A stretch of 6,638 nucleotides of DNA from Clostridia bacterium (GTDB lineage: Bacteria > Bacillota > Clostridia > Oscillospirales > Acutalibacteraceae), in NCBI GenBank assembly GCA_900755895.1, contig CAAEIG010000170.1:1-6638 (forward strand). Direction: 5' to 3'. The notes beneath the pieces are model-generated. The model ran no database searches. It saw nothing but the letters and a program-made list of their open reading frames with translations, and was not told the origin of the DNA. The position numbers and the translations under genes were made by a program. Shown here piece after piece: positions 1-6,395 of this stretch. Position 1 is the first letter of the stretch, and each line of letters starts with the position of its first letter.

Positions 1-15
1 AGGAGGCTTGCATTT

Positions 16-726
16 ATGGGCATTTTAGACGGCATAGTGGAATGGATCGCAGAACAGGTAATGGCCGGTCTTGATCTGGTGACCACATCGGTTTTGGGTG
101 CGCTGGGCTGTGATATGGCTGTATTTCTGCGTTATTTTCCCGCAGCAGAGACTATGTACTCTGTTTTCGTGGCTCTGGCAATCGGGATCATCCTGCTCAA
201 CTGGGTCTGGCAGTTATTCAAAAACTTCGGTCTTGGCGCAGGCGTGGAAGCAGAAGACCCGGTAAAGCTGAGTATCCGTTCCGTTATTTTTATCCTGCTG
301 ACGCTCTTTTCAGATGAGATCGTCAATATTGTTCTTACCATCGGCGGCACCCCCTACCACTGGATCATGGAGTCCGACCTTCCTGCATTAAGCTTTGCAG
401 ACTTCAATTCCGTGATGCTGGTCATCATCGGTGTGTGTGCCAATGGGGCTGTGGCGCTGATTACCTTGATTTTGGTTCTCATCCTGGCCTGGAACTACCT
501 AAAACTTCTGTTCGAGGCAGCCGAACGGTATGTGCTGCTCGGTGTACTGGTCTACACGGCTCCTGTGGCTTTTTCCATGGGCGCCAGCCAGACCACAGCA
601 AACATCTGGAAATCCTGGTGCCGGATGCTTGGCGGTCAAATTTTCCTATTGGTCATGAACGCCTGGTGCCTGCGCCTGTTCACAAGCATGGTGGGGTCCT
701 TCCTTGCGAACCCGCTTTCGTTGTAA
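16..726 (+). CDS. VirB6/TrbL-like conjugal transfer membrane protein (CD1112-like)
   Basis: 236-aa polytopic membrane protein, probably the VirB6/TrbL-like inner-membrane channel component of a Gram-positive T4SS. Hydrophobic segments lie at about residues 48-68, 86-110, 132-158, 171-188 and 206-230. A loop with acidic residues (about 76-84) separates the first two. The stretch around 160-200 (YLKLLFEAAERY, then a Met/Ala-rich segment and NIWKSWCRM) resembles the conserved core of the family I know as 'VirB6/TrbL-like, CD1112 family' from Tn1549-type elements. The family name is from memory, not a search. The start is supported by AGGAGG at 1-6, nine bases before ATG. The next gene begins 13 bases after the stop, and the VirB4 ATPase lies in the same operon, which fits a channel role. 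It lacks a long Gly-rich soluble tail; the next gene carries such a region separately. The transmembrane nature is clear and the exact family less so. Confidence 0.8.
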   Translation: MGILDGIVEWIAEQVMAGLDLVTTSVLGALGCDMAVFLRYFPAAETMYSVFVALAIGIILLNWVWQLFKNFGLGAGVEAEDPVKLSIRSVIFILLTLFSDEIVNIVLTIGGTPYHWIMESDLPALSFADFNSVMLVIIGVCANGAVALITLILVLILAWNYLKLLFEAAERYVLLGVLVYTAPVAFSMGASQTTANIWKSWCRMLGGQIFLLVMNAWCLRLFTSMVGSFLANPLSL

Positions 727-731
727 GGAGG
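725..731 (+). promoter_or_regulatory. Strong RBS that fixes a TTG start for the next gene
   Basis: AAGGAGG overlaps the stop codon of the preceding gene (TAA at 724-726) and lies eight bases before TTG at 740-742. No comparable Shine-Dalgarno sequence stands before the upstream in-frame ATG at 704. The site therefore argues for the TTG start and for translational coupling between the two genes. Confidence 0.85.
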
Positions 732-739
732 TCTTATCC

Positions 740-1735
740 TTGAAGAAACTCAAAAAATTTTTGTTTGCGGCCTTTACAGTCGCAATTCTCTCCTGCCTGC
801 TCTGCCAGCCGGCTTTTGCCGCTATCTCCGAAAGCGATGTGCAGGCTCAGGTAGACGCTGTGGGAAAAGAAGCCGTTTCCGGCAATGTGTTTATCTGGTT
901 TCTCTGTGCTATCGGCTTTCTCAAAGTCGGCCAGAAAATCGATTCCTTCCTCTCCAGTCTTGGTGTCAATGTAGGACATACCGGCGGCAGCATGCTGGCT
1001 GAGGCTATGATTGCTGCCAGAGGCATCGGCGGCATCAAGAACTTTTCCAGTCACCACTTTGGCGGCGGGAGAAACAGCAGTTCCACCAATGTCAACGCAA
1101 ACGGTGGTAAAGGCAGCGGCGGCTTTGGGGCAGGGTTTGCCAGCGGCGGTCTTGCTGGAGTGGTGAGCCGAAAAGTCACAAACAGCGCCATCAAGACAGC
1201 CACCACAACTCCCGGCTCCAAGCCTTCCGGTCTTGGCAGTCTTTTAGGCGATGCTGCAGCCGGAGGGATCGGCGGCCATATGTACGCTTCTTCCGTTAGT
1301 AAGGGTGGCAATTTTGCCAACAACGTAATCGGCAGCGTAGCCACGGGCAGTATCAGCCAGATGGGTTCCATTTCCGGTGAAAAAGCCGCCGAAGCCCTGC
1401 ACTCTTACATGGGATATGCGGCACTGGAATCCGGAGCTGAAAATGTTCCGACCTTCCAAAATGTCGAAATCGGCGGCGGCCGCATCACCGGCACAGAAAT
1501 GACTGCGGAACATCCCGAAGGCATCTCCTTTGGTATGTACCACGCAGACCAATATGTTGCCCCGGAAGGCCAGTACACCACCGTTCATGCCGTGGATGGC
1601 ACAGCATGGTATAAGCAGTACGCTGTGGATGCTGTTGACAAATCGCCCTATATGGCTCCTGACGGTTCTATCGCCTTCAACGAGTCCATTGTCAAAAAGC
1701 TGCCTCCAGCCCCGAGGAGAAAGGACAAGATATAA
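740..1735 (+). CDS. Secreted/membrane Gly-Ser-rich conjugation-operon protein of unknown function
   Basis: 331 aa from TTG at 740. An in-frame ATG at 704 would add 12 residues, but it overlaps the upstream gene and has no RBS. From TTG the protein opens with a textbook signal peptide: KKLKK, a hydrophobic core at about 7-22, and AFA at 25-27 before a likely cleavage site. A second hydrophobic segment follows at about 47-63 (GNVFIWFLCAIGFLKVG). Residues about 95-215 are rich in Gly, Ser, Ala and Asn with little predicted structure. A more ordered region follows at about 236-322, containing GGGRITGTEMT, FGMYHADQY and WYKQYAVDAV, and the C-terminus is basic (PPAPRRKDKI). I do not recognise a named family. 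TrbL/VirB6 proteins of other systems often carry a Gly-rich soluble tail, so this may act as a partner or detached tail of the preceding channel protein; that is inference. The stop codon abuts the next start, so the genes are co-translated. Confidence 0.75.
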   Translation: MKKLKKFLFAAFTVAILSCLLCQPAFAAISESDVQAQVDAVGKEAVSGNVFIWFLCAIGFLKVGQKIDSFLSSLGVNVGHTGGSMLAEAMIAARGIGGIKNFSSHHFGGGRNSSSTNVNANGGKGSGGFGAGFASGGLAGVVSRKVTNSAIKTATTTPGSKPSGLGSLLGDAAAGGIGGHMYASSVSKGGNFANNVIGSVATGSISQMGSISGEKAAEALHSYMGYAALESGAENVPTFQNVEIGGGRITGTEMTAEHPEGISFGMYHADQYVAPEGQYTTVHAVDGTAWYKQYAVDAVDKSPYMAPDGSIAFNESIVKKLPPAPRRKDKI

Positions 1736-3112
1736 ATGCCAGAAGATCAAAAAAGCAGTTTTTCCGAAGCTGTGGAGACCGGCGCCTCCGCAGCGCATAC
1801 CATCCGCGGCGCAATCAAAACCGGAAAAGCTATTTCCTCCGTTGCCAAAGGCGCTGCCGCAGGCGGTCCTTACGGTGCAGTTGCAGGCGCAGTGTGGGCA
1901 GGTCGGAAGCATATCGGAAAAATCATTGTGGCAGTCATTGCCCTGCTTATGCTGCCGGTATTATTTGTTCTCATGCTCCCCGGTCTTATTTTCGGCGGAC
2001 TGACCAATGCCTTTTCGCCATCTGACCCCGAAATTCCGATTTTGAATAGCGAAACAGCGATTATTGAGAACGCCAACGAGATCACCTTTACCCTCAACGG
2101 CATCTTGGGCGAGGCACTGGATGATGTACTTGCCCGGATCGAAGCTGACTTTGCGGCATCGGGAGCCGACCATATGGAGGTCAAAAATGCCTATTCCGGC
2201 GGTCCCATTTATAACGCCAACTTGTTTATCTCTCAGTATTGTGCGGCCAAAGACAAGGATTTTGAAAGCATTTCTCTGAATGACCTTGCCGCCACCCTGC
2301 GGGAAAACAAACAGCATCTATATTCCTACACCAGCAAGCAAGAGATTCGTGAAAGCACCGTGACCGATCCGGAGACTGGGGAAGAAACAACGGTGTCCGA
2401 AACATGGATGGTCTATACTGTCCGTTACAACGGTGAGTCCTATTTTTCTGATGTTGTATTCCAGCTTACCGATGACCAAAAGGAGCTTGCATCTGATTAC
2501 GCTTCCAACCTAAGCCTGTTCTTGGGCGATGGTCTGCTGCAAAATCTGGAAGCGTGGACCGGAAACAGCATCACCGCTCTGGGCGATGTTACTTTCACCG
2601 ACGGGATCACACCTGTTGTTTACTACAATCAACTGGATGAACGCTATGCCGGTAAAGCATATGGTACGGACAATATTGGCGGTTATGGCTGCGGCCCTAC
2701 CGCTATGGCAATCGTGGTGTCCTCTCTGACGGACGATATGGTTGACCCTGTGGAGATGGCCGAGTGGTCTTACAACAACGGCTACTGGTGTAAAAGCAGT
2801 GGTTCTTACCATGCGCTGATACCTGCCGCCGCTGGGGAATGGGGGCTTCCGGTTTCCGGCTGTACCACTGCGGAACCACAGCGCATCACAGACGCACTGG
2901 CTAATGGTAAACTGGTAGTAGCAATCATGTCTGAAGGCCACTTTACCTCTTCCGGTCACTTCATTGTCCTGCGTGGCGTAAAAGACGGCAAGATCATGGT
3001 GGCTGACCCTGCCAGTTACACACGGAGCGAACAGCTCTGGGATCTGTCCATTATCTTAAATGAGGCCAGCCGGCGCGCTGGAGCTGGCGGTCCGTTCTGG
3101 ATTATCGGCTGA
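1736..3112 (+). CDS. Membrane-anchored T4SS hydrolase with C39-like cysteine peptidase domain
   Basis: 458 aa. An Ala/Gly-rich cytoplasmic N-terminus (about 15-58) leads to one transmembrane helix at about 61-89 and a large extracellular part. Residues about 105-285 form a mixed helical/strand region (ISQYCAAKDKDF, WMVYTVRYNGESYF) like the stalk of hydrolases in CD1108-type mobile-element proteins, by recollection. The C-terminal domain (about 294-440) fits the C39_2 papain-like fold. Q299 in VVYYNQLD is a likely oxyanion-hole residue. C319 in GYGCGPTAMA is the likely nucleophile, H408 in GHFIVLRGV the catalytic His, and D424 in VADPAS the third residue. The spacing and order are intact, so it is probably active. 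In T4SS operons this slot usually holds a peptidoglycan hydrolase (NlpC/P60, CHAP or transglycosylase), so local wall opening is the likely role. A peptide-cleaving role cannot be excluded. ATG follows the previous TAA without a gap, with AAAGGA at 1720-1725 as the RBS inside the upstream gene. Confidence 0.85.
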   Translation: MPEDQKSSFSEAVETGASAAHTIRGAIKTGKAISSVAKGAAAGGPYGAVAGAVWAGRKHIGKIIVAVIALLMLPVLFVLMLPGLIFGGLTNAFSPSDPEIPILNSETAIIENANEITFTLNGILGEALDDVLARIEADFAASGADHMEVKNAYSGGPIYNANLFISQYCAAKDKDFESISLNDLAATLRENKQHLYSYTSKQEIRESTVTDPETGEETTVSETWMVYTVRYNGESYFSDVVFQLTDDQKELASDYASNLSLFLGDGLLQNLEAWTGNSITALGDVTFTDGITPVVYYNQLDERYAGKAYGTDNIGGYGCGPTAMAIVVSSLTDDMVDPVEMAEWSYNNGYWCKSSGSYHALIPAAAGEWGLPVSGCTTAEPQRITDALANGKLVVAIMSEGHFTSSGHFIVLRGVKDGKIMVADPASYTRSEQLWDLSIILNEASRRAGAGGPFWIIG

Positions 3113-3145
3113 TGTGCCCGCCCGGCTTCGGAAACGAGGTTAATC
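3113..3145 (+). other. Short intergenic spacer with VirB4 RBS
   Basis: The 33-base gap holds GAGGT at 3136-3140, five bases before the VirB4 ATG, and a tiny CCG-GCTT-CGG hairpin at 3122-3131. I see no promoter or terminator, so VirB4 is most simply read as co-transcribed with the genes before it. Confidence 0.6.
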
Positions 3146-6100
3146 ATGAATCATAAAATCGACCGAGATACCTACATAATACCACCGAATTTCATCGAGT
3201 CAGGCACCTTCTTCGGTGGTATGTTCAAAGCCCGCAATGTGATTGAAGCCGGCATCCTGGCATTTGCCATTGGTGTGCCGGTTTTTTCATTGCTTCCTCT
3301 TGGCCTGACTGCCCGTATCATCGCTTTGTGCCTGACCGCACTGCCAGCAGCATTGGTGGCGCTTATCGGAATTTCCGGTGAGAGCCTTTCCTCTTTTCTG
3401 TTGATTTTCATAAAGTACCTGCGAAACCGCCGCATTGTAGGCGGTAACAGCGCAGAAGATGCGGTTCCTGCGGCCGAGCATGGCGGCAAGCATATCAAAA
3501 AGAAGGTACACAAGCCCGATAAGGCTCCCAGGCGGTCACGGCGCTCCGGCAGAGAGGATTTCCCAGCGGAGTTTGATGAAGTTCGTAGCTACGAGATCCG
3601 CCAAAAACTCCGTCCTGTGAAAAAGCAGAAGTCTGCCAAAGAGAAGAAAACCGCCAAGCAAAAAAAGAAGGTCTCCAAGGAGCGCAAAGTAAAACGCCCT
3701 ATCCGCACTCAGGAGCCGAAGCCCGCCTGCCTTAACCCGGTAGCAGATTATCTGCCGATTTCTAAAATTGAAAACGGCATCATCTACACGAAGGACCACC
3801 GCTATGTCAAGGTCGTCGAGGTAGTACCCATCAATTTTATGCTGCGCAGCGCCCAGGAACAGCGGAACATCATCTATTCCTTTGTGTCCTACTTGAAAAT
3901 CAGCCCCATCAAGCTGCAAATCAAGGTACTGACACGTCGGGCAGAGATCAACCGCCATCTGGATACCGTTCGGAAGGAGATGGAACGGGAGACCAATGAA
4001 CAGTGTCTGCTCATGCAGGAAGACTACCTCCAGTTCGTTCAGCAGATCGGTTCCCGTGAGGCAATTACCCGACGTTTCTTCCTGATTTTTGAATATGAGC
4101 CGTGGAGCAACACCAAGCGCTCTGATGAAGAAGGCGAGGCAATCAATGCCCTGCAAAGTGCAGTCCATACTGCTACCAACTACCTCCGTCAGTGCGGTAA
4201 CGAGGTCATCGTTCCGGAAAACTGGGATGAGTTTACCGTAGATGTCCTCTATAACCTGCTCTGCAGAAATGAAAGTGCTGTAAAGCCGCTCTCCGTCCGG
4301 GCACAGGAGGTTGTGGCTGAGTACCTTGCCAAAGGGCGCGACAGTGAGATCGACCATATCCCTGCCACCGAATTCTGTGCGCCAAAAAGCATTGACTTCA
4401 CGCATGGTCACCATATCTGCATTGACGGTCTGTATTATGCTTATTTGCTGGTGCCCTCTGATGGCTACAAAACGCAGGTTCCAGCCGGCTGGCTCAGTCT
4501 TATCGTCAATGCCGGTGATGGGATCGATATGGATATGTTCCTCTCCCGTCAGCCCAAAGAAACCATCATCCAGAAAGTCGGACAGCAGCTGCGTATCAAC
4601 CGTTCCAAAATCAAGGACGCCAGCGACACCAACACCGACTTTGATGACATTGATGGCGCTATCCGAAGCGGGTACTTTCTCAAAGAGGGCCTTGCCAACA
4701 ACGAGGACTTCTACTACTTGAATCTGCTGATTACCATTACTGCCTCAAACGAGGAAGACTTGGAATGGAAGGTCAGCGAAATGAAAAAGCTCCTGCTCTC
4801 ACAGGACATGAACGCCTGCACCTGCCATTTTCGGGAGGAACAGGCGTTTTTATCTGCCCTGCCATTGGTGGCAATGGAAAAGAAACTGTATGAGCGGGGT
4901 AAGCGCAACCTGCTGACAGGCGGTGCCGCAAGCTGTTATCCCTTTACATCCTATGAGATGTGTGATGATAACGGTATCCTGCTGGGCGTCAACAAGTACA
5001 ACAGTTCCCTTATTATCGTGGACATCTTCAATTCTGCGGTCTATAAGAACGCCAATATGTCGATCCTTGGCACGAGCGGAGCCGGCAAAACCTTTACCAT
5101 GCAGTTGATGGCGCTGCGAATGAGGCGGAAAAATATCCCCATTTTCATTGTTGCGCCCCTAAAAGGCCATGAATTCCATCGCGCCTGCTCCAATGTGGGC
5201 GGCTCCTTTATCCAGATTTCACCGGCCAGTCCCCACTGCATCAATGTCATGGAGATTCGGCGGGTAGACCGCTCGGTGAATGAACTTCTGGACGGTCCAG
5301 GCATCCAGTTATCTGAACTTGCAGCAAAGATCCAGCAGCTCCACATATTTTTCAGTCTGCTGATCCCCGATATGTCTCACGAGGAACGACAGCTTTTGGA
5401 CGAAGCCCTTGTTCGTACCTATAACACAAAAGGCATCACTCATGATAACGCCTCTTTGGAAGACCCTGCACAGCCCGGCCAGTACCGTGAGATGCCGGTG
5501 CTTGGTGACCTGTACGAAATTTTGAAAACCTCCAAGGAAACGATGCGCATGGCCCACATCCTAAACCGTCTGGTAAACGGAAGCGCCAGCACCTTCAATA
5601 AGCAGACCAATGTTCGGCTCGACAACAAGTACACTGTTTTGGATATTTCCTCCCTTACCGGAGACCTGCTCACCGTAGGTATGTTTGTGGCGCTGGACTT
5701 TGTTTGGGACAGAGCCAAAGCCGACCGTACAGAAGAAAAAGCCATCTTCATTGATGAGTGTTGGCAGCTTCTATCCGGTGCCGGTGCTGCTGGTGTAAGA
5801 TTGGCCGGCGATTTTCTTTTGGAAATTGCCAAAACCATACGCGGTTACGGCGGTGCCTCGATTTTTGCAAGCCAGGATCTTGCCGATTTCTTTGACCTTG
5901 ACGGCGGCAGATTTGGTAAGGGCATCATCAACAACTCCAAGACCAAGATCATTCTGAATCTGGAAGACGACGAAGCCCAGCGGGTACAGGAAGCCCTTCA
6001 TCTGTCCGATGCTGAAACAATGGAGATCACTCACTTTGAAAGAGGTCACGGTCTGATTTCTACCAATAACAACAATATTATGGTGGAGTTCAAAGCCAGC

Positions 6101-6202
6101 CCTCTGGAAAAGGATCTGATCACTACCGACCGCCGCGAGCTGCGTGAAATCGTAGAGCGAAAACGCCGTGAACAATCCACATCTGCCGAACAGCAGATAT
6201 AA
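3146..6202 (+). CDS. PrgI-VirB4 fusion: conjugal transfer ATPase with N-terminal VirB3-like membrane domain
   Basis: 1018-aa motor ATPase of the T4SS. Residues 1-97 look like a PrgI/VirB3-type domain: a short polar start (IIPPNF), two membrane helices at about 33-51 and 55-76, then a typical tail (ESLSSFLLIFIKYLRNRR). Residues about 112-190 are a very basic Lys/Arg linker (for example KKQKSAKEKKTAKQKKK). From about 195 the VirB4 part begins, with NPVADYLPISKIENG, RRFFLIFEYEPW at about 309-320, and GILLGVN at 610-616. Walker A is GTSGAGKT at 642-649 (K648). Walker B is IFIDE at 867-871 (D870, E871), and a SQDLADF motif lies at 909-915. All are intact, so an active ATPase is expected. VirB4 powers substrate translocation and T4SS assembly at the cytoplasmic membrane; VirB3/PrgI recruits it there. 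The closest family I recall is 'VirB4-like, CD1110'. In CTn4-type modules, as I remember them, PrgI is a separate small gene just upstream. The start is set by GAGGT at 3136-3140. Confidence 0.93.
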   Translation: MNHKIDRDTYIIPPNFIESGTFFGGMFKARNVIEAGILAFAIGVPVFSLLPLGLTARIIALCLTALPAALVALIGISGESLSSFLLIFIKYLRNRRIVGGNSAEDAVPAAEHGGKHIKKKVHKPDKAPRRSRRSGREDFPAEFDEVRSYEIRQKLRPVKKQKSAKEKKTAKQKKKVSKERKVKRPIRTQEPKPACLNPVADYLPISKIENGIIYTKDHRYVKVVEVVPINFMLRSAQEQRNIIYSFVSYLKISPIKLQIKVLTRRAEINRHLDTVRKEMERETNEQCLLMQEDYLQFVQQIGSREAITRRFFLIFEYEPWSNTKRSDEEGEAINALQSAVHTATNYLRQCGNEVIVPENWDEFTVDVLYNLLCRNESAVKPLSVRAQEVVAEYLAKGRDSEIDHIPATEFCAPKSIDFTHGHHICIDGLYYAYLLVPSDGYKTQVPAGWLSLIVNAGDGIDMDMFLSRQPKETIIQKVGQQLRINRSKIKDASDTNTDFDDIDGAIRSGYFLKEGLANNEDFYYLNLLITITASNEEDLEWKVSEMKKLLLSQDMNACTCHFREEQAFLSALPLVAMEKKLYERGKRNLLTGGAASCYPFTSYEMCDDNGILLGVNKYNSSLIIVDIFNSAVYKNANMSILGTSGAGKTFTMQLMALRMRRKNIPIFIVAPLKGHEFHRACSNVGGSFIQISPASPHCINVMEIRRVDRSVNELLDGPGIQLSELAAKIQQLHIFFSLLIPDMSHEERQLLDEALVRTYNTKGITHDNASLEDPAQPGQYREMPVLGDLYEILKTSKETMRMAHILNRLVNGSASTFNKQTNVRLDNKYTVLDISSLTGDLLTVGMFVALDFVWDRAKADRTEEKAIFIDECWQLLSGAGAAGVRLAGDFLLEIAKTIRGYGGASIFASQDLADFFDLDGGRFGKGIINNSKTKIILNLEDDEAQRVQEALHLSDAETMEITHFERGHGLISTNNNNIMVEFKASPLEKDLITTDRRELREIVERKRREQSTSAEQQI

Positions 6203-6227
6203 CAATTTGAAAAGCGAGGTGATTCCC

Positions 6228-6287
6228 ATGTGCAATTTTCCTTCCAGACGCCGCTATGCGTCTGCTTTGCGTCTGTATTACGCCTAA
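6228..6287 (+). CDS. Putative 19-aa leader-like peptide ORF
   Basis: ATG at 6228 is preceded by GCGAGGTGATTCCC (GAGGTGAT at 6216-6223), a good RBS that closely matches the one before the next gene. It encodes MCNFPSRRRYASALRLYYA and ends in TAA at 6285-6287. The peptide is rich in Arg (4), Ala (3) and Tyr (3) and has no recognisable domain. Its stop codon sits at the base of the inverted repeat at 6287-6338, an arrangement like that of a translated leader controlling a downstream structure. The alternative is that it is just a chance ORF in a short spacer. Confidence 0.35.
   Translation: MCNFPSRRRYASALRLYYA
6245..6275 (+). repeat. Small hairpin with two interchangeable 3' arms
   Basis: CAGACGC at 6245-6251 is the exact reverse complement of GCGTCTG at 6258-6264 (7-bp stem, 6-nt loop) and of a second identical GCGTCTG at 6269-6275. 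The two pairings exclude each other. Both arms lie within the possible 19-codon ORF, so a ribosome could mask either one. The pairing is seen directly; any regulatory role is inference. Confidence 0.5.
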
Positions 6288-6370
6288 AAGCCAGTTTTGC
6301 CAGCCAGATCATCTTTTGGGCTTACACTGACTGGCTTTCCTTCCTATTTAATGCGTCTTGAATACGCCTA
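6268..6370 (+). repeat. Imperfect 19-bp direct repeat flanking the large inverted repeat
   Basis: TGCGTCTGTATTACGCCTA (6268-6286) recurs as TGCGTCTTGAATACGCCTA (6352-6370) with 16 of 19 bases identical, start to start 84 bases. The inverted repeat at 6287-6338 lies between the copies. A further TATTACGCC stands at both 6276-6284 and 6371-6379. This could be a remnant of a duplication, or two copies of a binding or structural element. Confidence 0.45.
6287..6338 (+). repeat. Inverted repeat AAAGCCAGT...ACTGGCTTT
   Basis: A perfect 9-bp stem (6287-6295 with 6330-6338), extendable by one G-U pair, encloses a 33-34-nt loop. The loop carries two more GCCAG copies (6299-6303 and 6303-6307) that could compete with the first for the single CTGGC arm at 6331-6335. 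The sequence after the stem is CCTTCCTATTTA, which lacks a clean T-run, so this is not a convincing intrinsic terminator. It could be an attenuator-like switch, an RNA processing site or a protein-binding palindrome. Confidence 0.45.
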
Positions 6371-6382
6371 TATTACGCCATT

Positions 6383-6391
6383 GGAGGTGAT
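6383..6391 (+). promoter_or_regulatory. RBS deciding the start of the last gene
   Basis: GGAGGTGAT precedes ATG at 6396 by four bases after the T (nine bases from the last G of GGAGG to ATG). An in-frame ATG at 6351 would add 15 residues but has no Shine-Dalgarno sequence before it, so 6396 is preferred. Confidence 0.75.
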
Positions 6392-6395
6392 ACCC

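Larger units (their letters stand above)
6203..6395 (+). other. Structured gap between VirB4 and the next gene
   Basis: 193 bases between the VirB4 stop and the next confident start. The gap holds a possible 19-codon ORF with a good RBS, a small GC-rich hairpin with two alternative 3' arms, a larger inverted repeat and an imperfect 19-base direct repeat, each listed separately. I see no convincing sigma-70 promoter (no good -35/-10 pair at 16-18 bases) and no stem followed by a clean T-run. It may be a 5' leader or processing region for the downstream gene rather than an operon boundary. Confidence 0.5.

Noticed and set aside
755..808. Lipoprotein signal in the 740-1735 gene (Cys at residues 19 and 22)
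   Set aside because: Neither Cys has a proper lipobox ahead of it (ILSC and LLC contexts). AFA at residues 25-27 gives a better type I cleavage site.
1244..1912. 222-codon open frame on the - strand
   Set aside because: It spans the junction of two tightly coupled + strand genes and has Cys/Gly-rich composition without a domain. It is most simply an antisense shadow.
3536..4414. Long open frame (292 codons) on the - strand
   Set aside because: It lies wholly inside the VirB4 gene, opposite its conserved N-terminal part. It shows no recognisable domain and fits a shadow of the codon pattern on the + strand.
4311..4721. 136-codon + strand frame inside VirB4
   Set aside because: It is out of frame with a gene whose motifs are continuous on both sides. 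The composition is Ser/Thr/Pro-rich, as expected for a shifted frame, and there is no sign of a frameshift in VirB4.
6322..6350. Possible promoter TTACAC-17-TATTTA before the last gene
   Set aside because: The -35 element matches the consensus at only two of six bases. The -10 is modest, so it is not supported without transcription data.
6287..6350. Rho-independent terminator after VirB4
   Set aside because: The 9-bp stem has a very long loop, and the following bases (CCTTCCTATTTA) are not a T-run.
6351..6395. In-frame upstream ATG at 6351 for the last gene
   Set aside because: No Shine-Dalgarno sequence precedes it, whereas ATG at 6396 has GGAGGTGAT at good spacing.
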